A DNA stretch of 64,000 nucleotides from positions 3,472,001 through 3,536,000 of the forward strand of contig OY751492.1 in NCBI GenBank assembly GCA_963565915.1, read 5' to 3'. The position numbers and the translations under genes were made by a program. Positions within the stretch are counted from its first letter, which is position 1; each line of letters opens with the position of its first letter. A model generated the notes under the pieces. That model saw only the letters and a program-made list of their open reading frames with translations, was not told where the DNA came from and did no database searches. This document shows, piece by piece, positions 11,100 to 21,359 of this stretch. The DNA is from Entoloma clypeatum. Its lineage: Eukaryota; Basidiomycota; Agaricomycetes; Agaricales; Entolomataceae.

Positions 11100-12557
11100 C
11101 TATAATCTTGCAAGGGACAGGGTATCAGCGAGTAATGGCAAACAATGTTTTTTGGTGAATTCTTTTATCCATTTGTCCACAAGAGCTTTTGAAATTGAGG
11201 CATCTATAGTGGACCAGCTTTGACAAAGTCTTTGAAAAATATGGTGTGACGTACCCAAAATACCATCTCCTAAAAGTTTGCCATCATCGATGACTTGAAC
11301 AACCACTTCGTCGTAAACTTCACCAGTGCGTTGGTCCACCACACCAGTAAAGAAACACCGCTCTACATAGTTGCCACTCTCTCCTCTTGTGCAGCTGTTA
11401 AAGTCTTCATTGTCGTTGTCTTTGTTGTCATCTTCATCTTCATTGTCTTCATTGTCATCTTCATCTTCGTTGTCATCTTCATCTTCATTGTCTTCGGTGT
11501 CATCTTCGTTGTCGTTGTCTTCATTGTCATCTTCATCTTCGTTGTCTTCGTTGTCATCTTCATCTTCGTTGTCTTCAGTGTCATCTTCGTTGTTGTTGTC
11601 TTCGTTGTCATCTTCATCTTCGTCGTTGTCATCTTCATCATCTTCATTGTCTGCATCGTCACCCTCACCGCTGTCTCCACTGTTGCTGCCCGCATTGTCC
11701 TCGTCATCGACATTCCTATTGCCACCCACACCTCCACCGCCGCCGCCCACACCGTCACCCACCAGTGAGCTCGGGAATGGCTCCAGCTTCTCTCTCCAGA
11801 ATGGTGATTGCCGCGGCGTGTCAACCTCTCCCTCTCCCCACCATTCTAACATGCGGTGCGACAGCTCATGAATAAGTGTCGCTATAAAAAGCAATTCAAC
11901 AGAATCTGCCACCCTACCCGCTGAATCCTAGAAAAGACGTTTGATCCAGTTAGCAGAGTGACGTAACTCCAGTCAGCGCAAACTCACCCTGCCATCGCGG
12001 ATATGTCGCACAATGTATGATGATATGACGATACTTTCATTGTCGGCTGTATCTCTATGGTACCCATTGGCATTGAGGAGGGGTCGAAAACGTAGAGGCG
12101 GCCACTCGAATTGGATGAAAGTTTTGACGTCTGCAAGGGTTGCTTTCTTTTTTTGCATGGCTTTCATCTTGGACTGATCAGCACTACTCCCATGTTCCCA
12201 AACCGAGTTCATCACATCCTTGTATGGTTGACGCCAAGCAGGTGTATTTCTGAGACGTCGACGAACACCATTTGATAGTTGAAGGACGCGGGAATATGAA
12301 TCATCTGTCGTTTTATCAATACCATTGCGATCACGGATAACAGTCGGGCTTTCGCTTCTCCTTCTTGCTGTGTTGGGCCTAGAACGGAGTTGCATGGTCG
12401 AGTAAGATGACGGGTAAGGTAAAACTCTACCCACTGTCAGCCATTGTAACCGTCGATCGAGTCTAGCCACTGTCAGCCATTCCAATTGAGCATAGTCTAG
12501 CTGTAACATCGCTGCTGTGTTTTCTCGTTGCGACCAGTACAGATGGCACCGAAACAT
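11100..12557 (-). CDS. Fungal HExxH-family putative zinc peptidase, paralog 2
   Basis: Exon 1 ends at 11988 and exon 2 is 11927-11100. A 60-nt phase-0 intron (GTGAGT..TTCTAG) joins HIRDGR to DSAGRVADS. The frame opens at 12557, but the ATG at 12395 (MQLRSRPNTARRR) is an equally good start. Exon 1 has WRQPYKDVMNSVWEHG and a FIQFEWPPLRFRPLL segment. Exon 2 begins with LIHELSHRMLEWW, an intact HExxH, and later GESGNYVERCFFTG, which supplies the distal glutamate expected of this fold. Between them lies about 95 residues of Asp/Glu/Asn-only sequence. Substrate is unknown. It converges on paralog 1 across the transposon block. Whether it is secreted cannot be judged because no clear signal peptide is seen. 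Confidence 0.65.
11398..11690 (-). repeat. Acidic codon repeat (GAN)n in paralog 2
   Basis: About 290 bp of GAT/GAC/GAA/GAG/AAT codons encode repeated blocks of the type DNEDEDDNED. The slipped units are 15-36 bp long. Open frames on the other strand and frame are by-products of this triplet bias. Confidence 0.85.
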
Positions 12558-12847
12558 AGGTCGGACTGTTGGATCACAATGTTTGAGGCAGCATCGACGG
12601 CAATGTTGACCTAAATTCCCGCATGTCCACTATGACCTAAGCACATATTGAGGACTTGTTTGACTTAACGACGATCGCAGTGTAAACATATCTGCAGAGG
12701 CTGTGGGTTCACCTCCCGCTATGTGTGTGCTGATTGTCTTGTTCTTCTCATTGTCATTTCCGCGACAATCTTTGTAGATGGGGAGGGGCTTGGCCGACAA
12801 TACAAGATATGATCAGTTCAACGGTTAACAGAAAATGCAAAAGTCAG

Positions 12848-14240
12848 CTTAACTTGGGCGCTCCTTGATGACCCTTTCAAAAGACTCCTTTTCTCACCAT
12901 ATACCAGAAAGTGTGTTCCTCGCACGAATTACCATATCCCGGGTGAGAATTCTTGTACATACCGAATCTTCAAAATCTGATGACCAGCAAGGCAGACAAA
13001 GGATGGATCCACACACCTCAACCCACCCAATGAACTCTATACTCGACTCAAACATGACGATAAATTTGGGCTGAATCTCAGCCAACATCCTGTCGTCTGT
13101 GTCATCCAAGTACATCCACACTATCACCATCTGCTCCGGAGCCTGCAGGCCAGAATGCGTGTCAAACTCGTTTTCCAGGGACGCAGATTGGAAATTGAGG
13201 AATGTGAGGTCTCCCGTCAAGTCGCGTGGAAAATCGGAGGAGTTCTCTCCTCTCTGTGTCAACTTTTCCAGATCATCATGTTAACAACCCCCCATAATAC
13301 GGAAAAGAAACGGAGAAACAGTCCACTCACAATTCAGCAAAACTCAGCGCTTCTTGCTGAATCTTCCCCATAACTGAGTCCCTCTCCTCCGGCTACTTCT
13401 TCGCAGCGGCGCCGGAGCCCCCCTCTCTCACCCTCCGACTCTCAGCCCTCTCCGCCCTCTCCCGATCTTCTTCTTCAGCGCCTCGCTGATCTCCATCTCC
13501 GCATCCTCAACCCCGATAACCCTGTCGTACCCGTCATATGCATGCCCCGTGACCTGCGGAGCACAAAGGGCGTCAGGCCGTCCTGTTTCCGCGAGGCGCG
13601 ACTTCCACCAGAGGTACAGCCGGAGCTTTTGCAGCATCATTTGGTAGCCATTGGCACGCCTTTGGGGGTGTCGTGGTCCATCACGGAGAGGAATTTTGTG
13701 AGCACGCTGCAGGTGCGCATCAAGGAGGCCATGACGAGGTTCTGGAGAGGAAAGAGTGAGGTTATGAATGACGCCGCGAATGTCATAGTTACCTGTTATG
13801 GGCTTTCGCAACGACTCCTGCCTGATGATCTCCCCTTTGGCTGCATCCAAAACCTCAGATGAGAGATTCCACTTGGGCAGTTCTTCCAGGACCAGCTCCA
13901 TGCCCCCAGCAGCCAGGACGGACAGATATATATATATTCCTTTCCCTTGCCTTAACTGTTCATACCCCCATGCTCAGCATCATGCAACGCCTGCCAACCG
14001 GCTTCATCATGTGCAATATCAGCTGCTGGAGCCTGCTGAATCTTCTCGGAGGTCGCCATGATGTAGCATCCCCACCCCGCCAGCCGGAAGACGACGCCAG
14101 CTGCGTCAGTCAACAGCCATGGGGACTGGTGCTGTTTGACATTTCCTGCCGCGTTGATCGTGTTTGAGGCAATCAGAGATTCGAGGGAGGTGTGGAATTG
14201 GAGAGGGTCATAGATCAAAAGGTAACTGAACTGATGTCAG
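12848..14240 (-). pseudogene. RAD1: XPF/Rad1 (ERCC4-type) endonuclease pseudogene, partial
   Basis: In minus-strand order, segments match the helicase-like middle of XPF/Rad1: YDPLQFHTSLESLIASNT and KQHQSPWLLTDAA (14218-13952), LVLEELPKWNLSSEVLD (from 13901), ESRRVRGGSGAAAKK (about 13430), LENEFDTHSGLQAPEQ with PKFIVMFESSIEFI (13200-13000), and KESFERVIKERP just before TAA at about 12848. The frame breaks several times, a TAG follows the RRVRGG block, and a 1-nt shift precedes KESFERV. The N-terminal part, the ERKxxxD nuclease motif and the HhH domain are missing. XPF cuts DNA 5' of lesions in nucleotide excision repair. This copy cannot encode a working enzyme, so the cell presumably has another. 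Confidence 0.8.
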
Positions 14241-16209
14241 CATATAATCGTTGGAACACGGAAAGCAACCTTACTAAACACGTTGTCATAATGTACCCAA
14301 ATCATTAACCAACTATTTTGTGTTTGGGCCTACTTTGTGCCACACGGGGTCTAATTGTTGGATGGCGACGTCGAAAGAACGAAACTATGCATTCTCGACT
14401 AGAAAATCGTCGAGGTCCAGCTTAAAATAAGAGGCGTCAGAATCAACAAAATTTACTCAAGGGACTTATAGCATCACCGTGGTATTAGAACGCTTCAGCT
14501 CCGAGAGGATCGTAGTATAGCATGGTGAATGTCGGCCATAGGCTCCTGTCAATTTTGCCCAACAATGTTGGCTCCAAGCAAATTAGCTCAACCCTCGCTT
14601 ACCAGTACGCATGTAAGTCGGCGTTGACTCCCTTTGGCATGAAGCATTGTCTTTGACCAGATGAGTGGAGCCTGTAGGATCCAGCGACCGTTCGCTTTGT
14701 TGGTGAGTCATCCCGCGATCCACCCTCTCTGAGTCATTGTTGGTGACTTTACCTCCTCCAGATCCACCCACGCCCTCCACTGTGATCTCCCTCGGACTGT
14801 TCGCTAACCATCCTTGCATCTTCCTCGCCTTCGTTTAAGGTGCCGAGGTGAGAAACTCTTTTTTTTGGCATCATCCTCGTGTCATAAGTACTGTACGTGG
14901 AGATCGTGTTTCAGGTCGCTCAGCGGTGACCACCCGGCCTCGGCCGGCGAGCCCCCGTCGAGTTCAACAACGTCGCTATCGCTCCTGGCCAGACGAAGAG
15001 CGTGTCGATCAACCTATCGCGGTATGATTTGTCAATTTGGGATACGGTGCAGCAGGGGTGGGTGAGGCCGAAGGGAGTCATTGGGGTGACGGTCGGGGCG
15101 AGCAGCCGGGATGCCAGGTTGCATGGGAAGTTCCCTTCTTGAGTGCACGAGGAATTCCGGTTTGGGCGTCTTGACTCGTGGGATGTATCTGGGATATGGT
15201 CAATGGAGGAGCATTCGGAGGACGAGACGTCCATGGAACTTGACACTGGCTTGCTTGGTGAACGATAGTTGGCTAATGATCAACGATGGCTTGAACGATA
15301 GCTCACACTGCCAGTGCTGAGCCAGAGTTAAGGAGACTCAGATACCATACTATGGTCGAAGGGGGGTAGGGTCAACTCAACCTGAACGCGTTGGACGTTG
15401 GCAGGAACGATTCCTGACCGGCGATCGTCGTGAGTCGAAAGGTTAGTCATGTGTACGCAGCACAAACACCCTCTGCACCGCCCCGGCTAGTACATCCGCA
15501 TCCCCCCCACCTCATCTTCATCCCCGACCCGGCCTGTTAAGTTTTACTGTGCACTCCTGCTCGCCCACCCCAGCCCCAGGGACTCCACCCCCTCGCAGTC
15601 CATCTCTTTCGCCCTACCCTCCCTCTCCCCAGTTTCCTCGCCCCGCCTTATCCCACAGGCTCCTCATCCGACACCCAGGCTCACCACTCCATCTCGCTGA
15701 TCACATTCCATGAACCACACGCCGGTGCTCACCGTGCGCTCCCTCAGTGGCCTCCTAGAAATCCAGAAAACGGAGGAGCTGTCTGCAATCCGAAGTTAGC
15801 GTCGGCCTCTGGAGACAGCCGAATGTCCTGCGGCCAAGCGAAATCCAAGTGGGGTTCGTCACAAATAAACAAATCTCTTTCAGAATTCTGCGGCGAGAGT
15901 GGCGGCGGCCGAGAGAATGAAGGAACTGGATGGGCTATCATACCTGTCGCTGTCGAAATCTCGGGGGCCAGTGCGAACATGCCCCGATACGTTCTCTTCC
16001 TGATGTCCATAGGAGACTCTCTCAAGCTTCCAGTGACTTGTCTAAAGCTGAGGGGAGGCGGGATTTGACGAGTGGCGGGACATCGTGGGACATCGTTGTC
16101 GTGGACCCGATTTAGGTTAGAACGTGTATACACCGCAGACGACTGTCCCAGTCACTGGTTGACTGCCAGTAACGTTGATCGTCAGCCTGGCTTGTTTTGC
16201 CCCAACAAG
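14241..16209. other. GC-richer region without a recognised gene
   Basis: Only short open frames occur, such as minus 14920-15246 (includes DKSYRDRLIDTLF) and minus 15744-16133, and neither belongs to a family I recognise. The second could be an exon, since it is uninterrupted over 129 codons. The base composition differs from the AT-rich transposons and resembles the flanking decayed host genes, so this is probably host DNA with gene remnants, perhaps including upstream XPF exons that cannot be aligned by eye. Confidence 0.35.
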
Positions 16210-18010
16210 ATGGTTTCTCCCTCCGTTAAACTCGACACTACTTTAGGCGCTGGGTACATTGGAACTTTTATAGTGTGCATGTCAGTACTTTGGGCACCGT
16301 TTCGTGGCATTCTCATTCATTTCAAGCTTTTATGGGGTTATATGCGTCCAAATTTATGTGTACTTCCAAACTCAGTCAAGGGATTCTCGCATCTTCAAAG
16401 CAGTGGTCCGTCACTTCCAGCCTGACCTATTAATATTGTTACTTACCATTGCCACTTGTGGTAGATCGCTTTACTATGGTATGCACTACTTCCGCCTCAC
16501 CGCGAAAGCAGGATCGAACCATGAGACTACAATTAGGGTGTTGAATTCTGCACATGTGGTCGTCATCGCGATTACCTTTTACTTTTATCTCATCACAGAT
16601 ACTGGCAACTACTCGTTTCTCGCTAGTAAACCATTCTGGTACGTTCACAGTTGACCACGGTAAGGGTGCCCTCCTCATCTTACAATCGGGTCACAGGGGT
16701 ATCAACGTACGTTCTACCATTGGCACTCATGCGTACGGCTCAGACTTTATCGATATCCAGACTCAAGTCTACATTTCCGTACGTGTTTCAAATACTGATG
16801 ATTCGACGTGAGTCTTGATTGAAACCCTTGCTTCAGGCTATAAGTGATCTCATCATGAAGGCGTGCGTGGCAATTGTCTATCGGCTTTACTAGATATGAG
16901 CAATTGCTGAACCGTCTTCAGCATCTTTGGAAAACGTGCATGGATTTGTGAGTCCGTCTGATATATCCGCTGTTTTATTTTCCCGACGTGTGCATTGGCA
17001 TCGTAGTGGCGTCTCGTAATCACTTCTTGGCTGCTGCTATTGTGAGTGGGATTCTGCTCTGATTATTTTCTATCTCTAGATATTCAATCCTTCCCAAGGG
17101 CACAGCGTCCTTGGCCACCTTTGGTAGGTCGTTGAACAAATGATCAAAATGAATGCGGGGTAACAAACGCGCACTACGCGAGTCTCCACATATCGTGAGT
17201 GATGTTCAACAACATTTTATGCGACTCCTGAATAGGTGATCGGCGGTCTAGTCTTTTGTGTTCAGACGTGAGCATTTCGATGACTTTCCGAGGCCATGGC
17301 CGCTCCTGACACATCGGCTAACATAGCCAGAGCCCCAAGACACCCGCAGAGCTTCATGGCCTAGCAGTGAGTACCAACCAACCAGTTTGATTGAAGAATC
17401 TAATGGGTTGTACAATTTTTCTTAGTATATTTTGTACATCGGCTTTGCCTCCTGTAACATCGCCGACATCATCATTGCGGGCTCGCTGTGCTTTTCGTTA
17501 TACAAGAGACAGACTGGATTTCGAAAGTAAGATAGATCGGTGTGGTGTTTTCCGTCCTCTTGATGTTCTGCCGTGTAGGAGTAATTCCTTAGTCAACGGA
17601 CTTATCACGTATACTATCAACACCAGTCAGTGTCTCTTACCGTGGCGTCAACCTATTTGTTCATTTTTGTTGAAAACATCCAAAGCTCTTCTGACCACGT
17701 GCGCATTTTCTCCCCCGCCATCATCCCTCTCTGACCATTTGCAACTAGACTGTGCTCCATGGCCTGCTCTATTACCTTCGCAATCTGGCCAAATGATTAT
17801 ATCTATCTTGCCATCTATCTTCCCTTGAGCAAATGTAACCAGTCTCCCAACTCGAATTTGTCCAAAGATCGGTCCGCTTATGCACCACCTTGAACAGTGC
17901 ACCTCAACAATCTGCTTGTGATGCTGAATAGCAGAGGATCACTTGCAGAGAAGATGACCGGCGTTCAAGATATCTCGATGCCTACCTTTCGATCCAGACA
18001 TCTGTCGTTG
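16210..18010 (+). pseudogene. DUF6534-like seven-helix membrane protein, probably decayed
   Basis: ATG at 16210 (MVSPSVKLDTTLGAGYIG), then introns 16281-16326 and 16406-16464 by GT/AG and phase, giving FYGVICVQIYVYFQTQ. Later recognisable pieces are VLNSAHVVVIAITFYFYLI (near 16540), PDVCIGIVVASRNHFLAAAI (near 17000), CNIADIIIAGSLCFSLYKRQ with TGFRK (near 17500), SNSLVNGLITYTINTS (near 17610) and LLVMLNSRGSLAEK (near 17900). This order is that of agaricomycete integral-membrane DUF6534 proteins (about seven TM helices, role unknown). Exon 3 contains TGA and a frame change before VLNSAH, so the copy is probably inactive, although unmodelled introns could rescue part of it. Confidence 0.6.
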
Positions 18011-18891
18011 ATAAGTGCTGGAGATATGATAAAGGTTTGCCCATCAAACAAAGGTTGAGCGGATGAAATGACTTTTTCTTGTTCTCCAGGCGACATCGCC
18101 GGTCATTAGCATCAACATGGAGCAGTTTGAAAAGATTGATACTGCGCGACAACTTGCATCATGATGTGTTGCGCATTTTTGTTCGGAAGTGTATGAGGAT
18201 GTATGTGCCAACTCATAAATGAGTCGGTACATCGTAACGGGAAAATTCTAGAACACACCAAGTTTTACCGTTCAAAGGGCGCGATGATCTTCAAATAAAG
18301 TGTTTATAGCAGCGTGATCCAGAACTCGAACCACTGGCAGAAATCAAGGTTCGATTCATAGAGGGATGGATGAACCTCGGGATGAACCCGCCATACAGGA
18401 TGTATATATCTTACTGCTCTTTGCGCCGGAACTTAGGGCGCGAGCCAATTTTTTTTTTTCCACGGCAAATTTTGGGTGGTGAAACGGAATTGTCGAATAG
18501 AATGCTTGTATCTTGTCATATACTCTATGTATCGCCACAGAATGAAATCTGATGTATGCAAAAAAACAACCTGCATCAGGAGGATGAGATCTGCTTGAAG
18601 ACTTGACAAATTTGGTATGTTGCATGGTAATACATCTCAGAGACACTCTTCACTGCCTTTTAGTCATTGAATATTCCAATAGACAAGCTATATATTATTC
18701 CTAGACTCCCTAGTATGAGTGCAGGTGGAGGACATGGTGGTGGTGGGTGCACGAGACACTGGGCAACATATGCAGATGATGAATAGTGCATGAAACCACA
18801 TATCCAAAACAACTTTATGCATGTCAGAATCTTGTAGATGATCATAAGAGGCAGGAAGAGTACAAGGAGGAGCTCTTTTGAAACCAGGATA
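18011..18891. other. Intergenic, one interspersed repeat
   Basis: No gene is seen. The region contains the ~165-bp repeat at 18408-18575 and AT-rich flank of the Tc1 element. Confidence 0.5.
18408..18575 (+). repeat. Interspersed ~165-bp repeat, copy 1
   Basis: Runs from ACTGCTCTTTGCGCCGGAAC to about GCAAAAAAACAACC and is repeated in reverse complement at 33033-33200. No terminal inverted repeats or target duplication could be read, so the family is unknown. It may be a fragment of a larger element. Confidence 0.75.
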
Positions 18892-20510
18892 CAGTGCCTC
18901 ACAAAACTGATTCAATGTTTGCTACTTTGTGAATACCTTCAAAATAACTTTGCAAATAATGCCAATCAAAAGAAGGTATTGGTACCTGGTTAAAAGCCCT
19001 GCTTCAGGACTCTCGGAATCTGCAATAATTATGTAATTCCCATAAAAAATGATCAATATATGATCAAATTACTCCAGGGACTCATTGAATCAGTTTTGTG
19101 AGTATGTACAATAAATACAGTATTTTATACTTTAGTACTTGGTATTACCCCCCTTAGCTTTGATTACTGCCTCTACCCTTCTTGGCATACTTTCTATCAG
19201 GTTTTGACACACTTCTGGCTCTATATTATTCCACACCTCTGCTGCTCTGTCCCAAATCTCCCAGACTCCCTTGGGTGGTGTTGGATATTCATTCAACTTC
19301 CTTTTAATATGAACCCAGAGGTGTTCAATAGGATTGAGGTCTGGGGACTGTGCAGGCCAATCCAGCAGAGCAATATTCTTGCTGTCCATCCATTTTTTGG
19401 CCTTCTTGGAGGTGTGCTTGGGGTCATTGTCCTGCTGAAAAATGATCTCCTCTTCAGAGATTCCACTCTCCTCCATGCTGGGCAGCAAATTGTCCTCCAA
19501 AATGGACACATACTGATCAGCATCCATCCTCCCCTCAACCTCTGCAAGTCTCCCCACACCTTCCCAACCCATACAACCCCAAATCATAATATTTCCTCCC
19601 CCAAACTTGACTGTCCCCTGAACCTCTCTTTCAATAAGCCCCTCACCCTTCTTTTTCCAGACCCATTCCTTGCCATCTGACCCAAACCTGTTGATTTTGG
19701 TCTCATCTGACCAAATGACCCTCTTTCAGTCCTCCACTGTCCATTCCCTGTGCTTCATAGCAAATGCCAACCGCCTCTTCTGATGTATGGCCTTTAAGAA
19801 AGGTCTTTTCTTCTTTGTTACAGCCTTGAATTCATGTTTTCTGAGAACCCTTCTCACAGTTTCTGGGGAGACAGGATTGGAGATGACAGTGTTGATGTGT
19901 TTGGTAGCCTGCACAGCATTGGAGGCTCTCCCTGAGGTGATTTGTGAAAGTATGTTTCGTGTGTTGATGGGAGAAAGCTTGGATGGACGACCACCAGAAG
20001 AGAGATTGCGATGAGGAAGAAGATTCTGAAGCACTCTGGAGACAGTTGGTTGGCTGACACCCAGGTTAGAGGCAATATGACGAGTGGAGTGACCATTGGA
20101 GGCCAGAGAAAGAATGTTTTCCTTGTGGGAAGAGGAGATAGGGCACATGATTAATTATGGAGGCTGTTGAAGTTGGATTCTTCTTATACAACTTTCCTTG
20201 ACAACCCATCAGGGTTCTATTCAAGTTCCATCAGTAAGTCATGACAACTGGTTACCATACAACCAGTGAAGCATTTGATTCTGATAATTGCCATAGGTAC
20301 TCACAAAACTGATTCAATGAGTTGCTGATTTAATTTAATCATATCTCCATGGATTCTGATCTAAATCATATGATTCCTTTATATTCTGAAAGCCCTGAAG
20401 TAGGGCTTTCAATTATATACCAAAGGTTTAATTCAATTGGTATTCTTTGCAGAGTTATCTTGAAGGTATTCAAAAAGCAACAAACATTGAATCAGTTTTG
20501 TGAGGCACTG
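18892..20510 (-). mobile_element. Tc1/mariner element, TA target duplication
   Basis: Ends are CAGTGCCTCACAAAACTG at 18892 and its reverse complement ending GGCACTG at 20510, flanked by TA on both sides. Length is 1,619 bp. A 20-bp motif, CTCACAAAACTGATTCAATG, lies at the outer end of each terminus (18898-18917 and 20485-20504 reversed). It recurs about 185 bp inward in the opposite orientation (19083-19102, and 20300-20319). The element is therefore complete, with four candidate transposase sites. Confidence 0.93.
19132..20148 (-). pseudogene. Tc1-type DD34E transposase, single TGA interruption
   Basis: One frame of 339 codons contains a single internal TGA at 19728-19726, where the family has Trp (WTVED-stop-KRVIWSDETK). 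Order: two N-terminal helix-turn-helix regions (SLASNGHSTRHIASNLGVSQ; GRASNAVQATKHINTVI), basic RKHEFKAVTKKKRPFL, first Asp in WSDETK, second Asp in FQQDNDPKHT, and Glu in SPDLNPIEHLW with exactly 34 residues between the last two. Length matches the family (about 340 residues). The enzyme would cut and paste its own element at TA. One TGG-to-TGA change is the only visible lesion, so inactivation looks recent. Confidence 0.92.
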
Positions 20511-20678
20511 TATCATTAAGTGTTCCAACTAAAATCAAGTCTAAGACACACCTTTGTGGGTTTGGACATCTCTATCCTCCTTCCTAATAACCTCTCAGTA
20601 GTTCCCAACCAATTGTAAATCATGCCATGCCATGTGTTGTGACAAGTGGTGCCTTCAGAGATGTTGAGTGCTGGTCAC

Positions 20679-20934
20679 TGTTGGACGTACGTCATATATC
20701 ATCGCTTACCTACATTTCCCCACGTGATCGCATATACATTATATATATCGACAATCGACACTTGCGTCCTCAGTCGTTCCTTCTTTGGACTCCCTGAGGA
20801 CGTAAGTGCATTGTTGTATTCATCCTGCCTACTCTATCATACTCACGTATCTGTAGTTACACAGTCCACTCGTGTTCTAGGTATGATCTAATATAGTTGT
20901 TCCTTCTTTGGACTCCCTGAGGACTTACACGGTC
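20679..20934 (+). repeat. Copia 5' LTR, first part (continues 27290-27315)
   Basis: Matches the 3' LTR through GTGTTCTAGGT at 20882. It then contains about 50 bp more, including a second copy of GTTCCTTCTTTGGACTCCCT, before the nested element. It resumes after CGGTC at 27290 and ends CTTACA at 27315. The 5' LTR is therefore longer than the 214-bp 3' LTR by an internal duplication. Confidence 0.85.
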
Positions 20935-21359
20935 TATTGAACAGCACGCCTTGCAGACGCAGGGAAGCCTGGTTAATAATACTCACATTGAAGTGAAGGG
21001 GTTGAGATGTTGGAGAAGAGTGGGTGATGATACAAGTTGTAGAACTTGAATTGCTTTGTTAGAGCGATATTGCCTATTGTACTACACTAGTTACATGCAG
21101 TACTTATACTTATGGGAATGCACACAGACCAACTACGAGCTAGTAACGCTATTGGCTAGAACATGATGGAACATCTCTGGTACACAGCATCAAGGCTGTG
21201 GTGCGCAGCACTCTGAGTCATTGAGATGACTCAGGGATCTAGAGCGAGTCTAGATTGTTCTATGTTTAGAACACTTCATGGGACAAGCCTCATGGTAGAA
21301 CACATGATTATAGTCATGTGATTGACTGTCGATACATCCATTTATTTGAATGTTCAACA
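20935..21359 (-). repeat. 3' LTR of gag-only element 1
   Basis: 425 bp, TGTTGAACA start and TGTTCAATA end on the minus strand. Nearly identical to the other LTR (visible differences CGATAC/CAATAC and GACGCAG/GACACAG, both C/T at CpG), implying recent insertion. Confidence 0.93.

Noticed and set aside
11295..11871. Hydrophobic (VFIVIFIF) and Ser-rich frames opposite the acidic segment
   Set aside because: Shadow frames of the GAN codon repeat in paralog 2. The minus-strand frame is supported by splicing and motifs.
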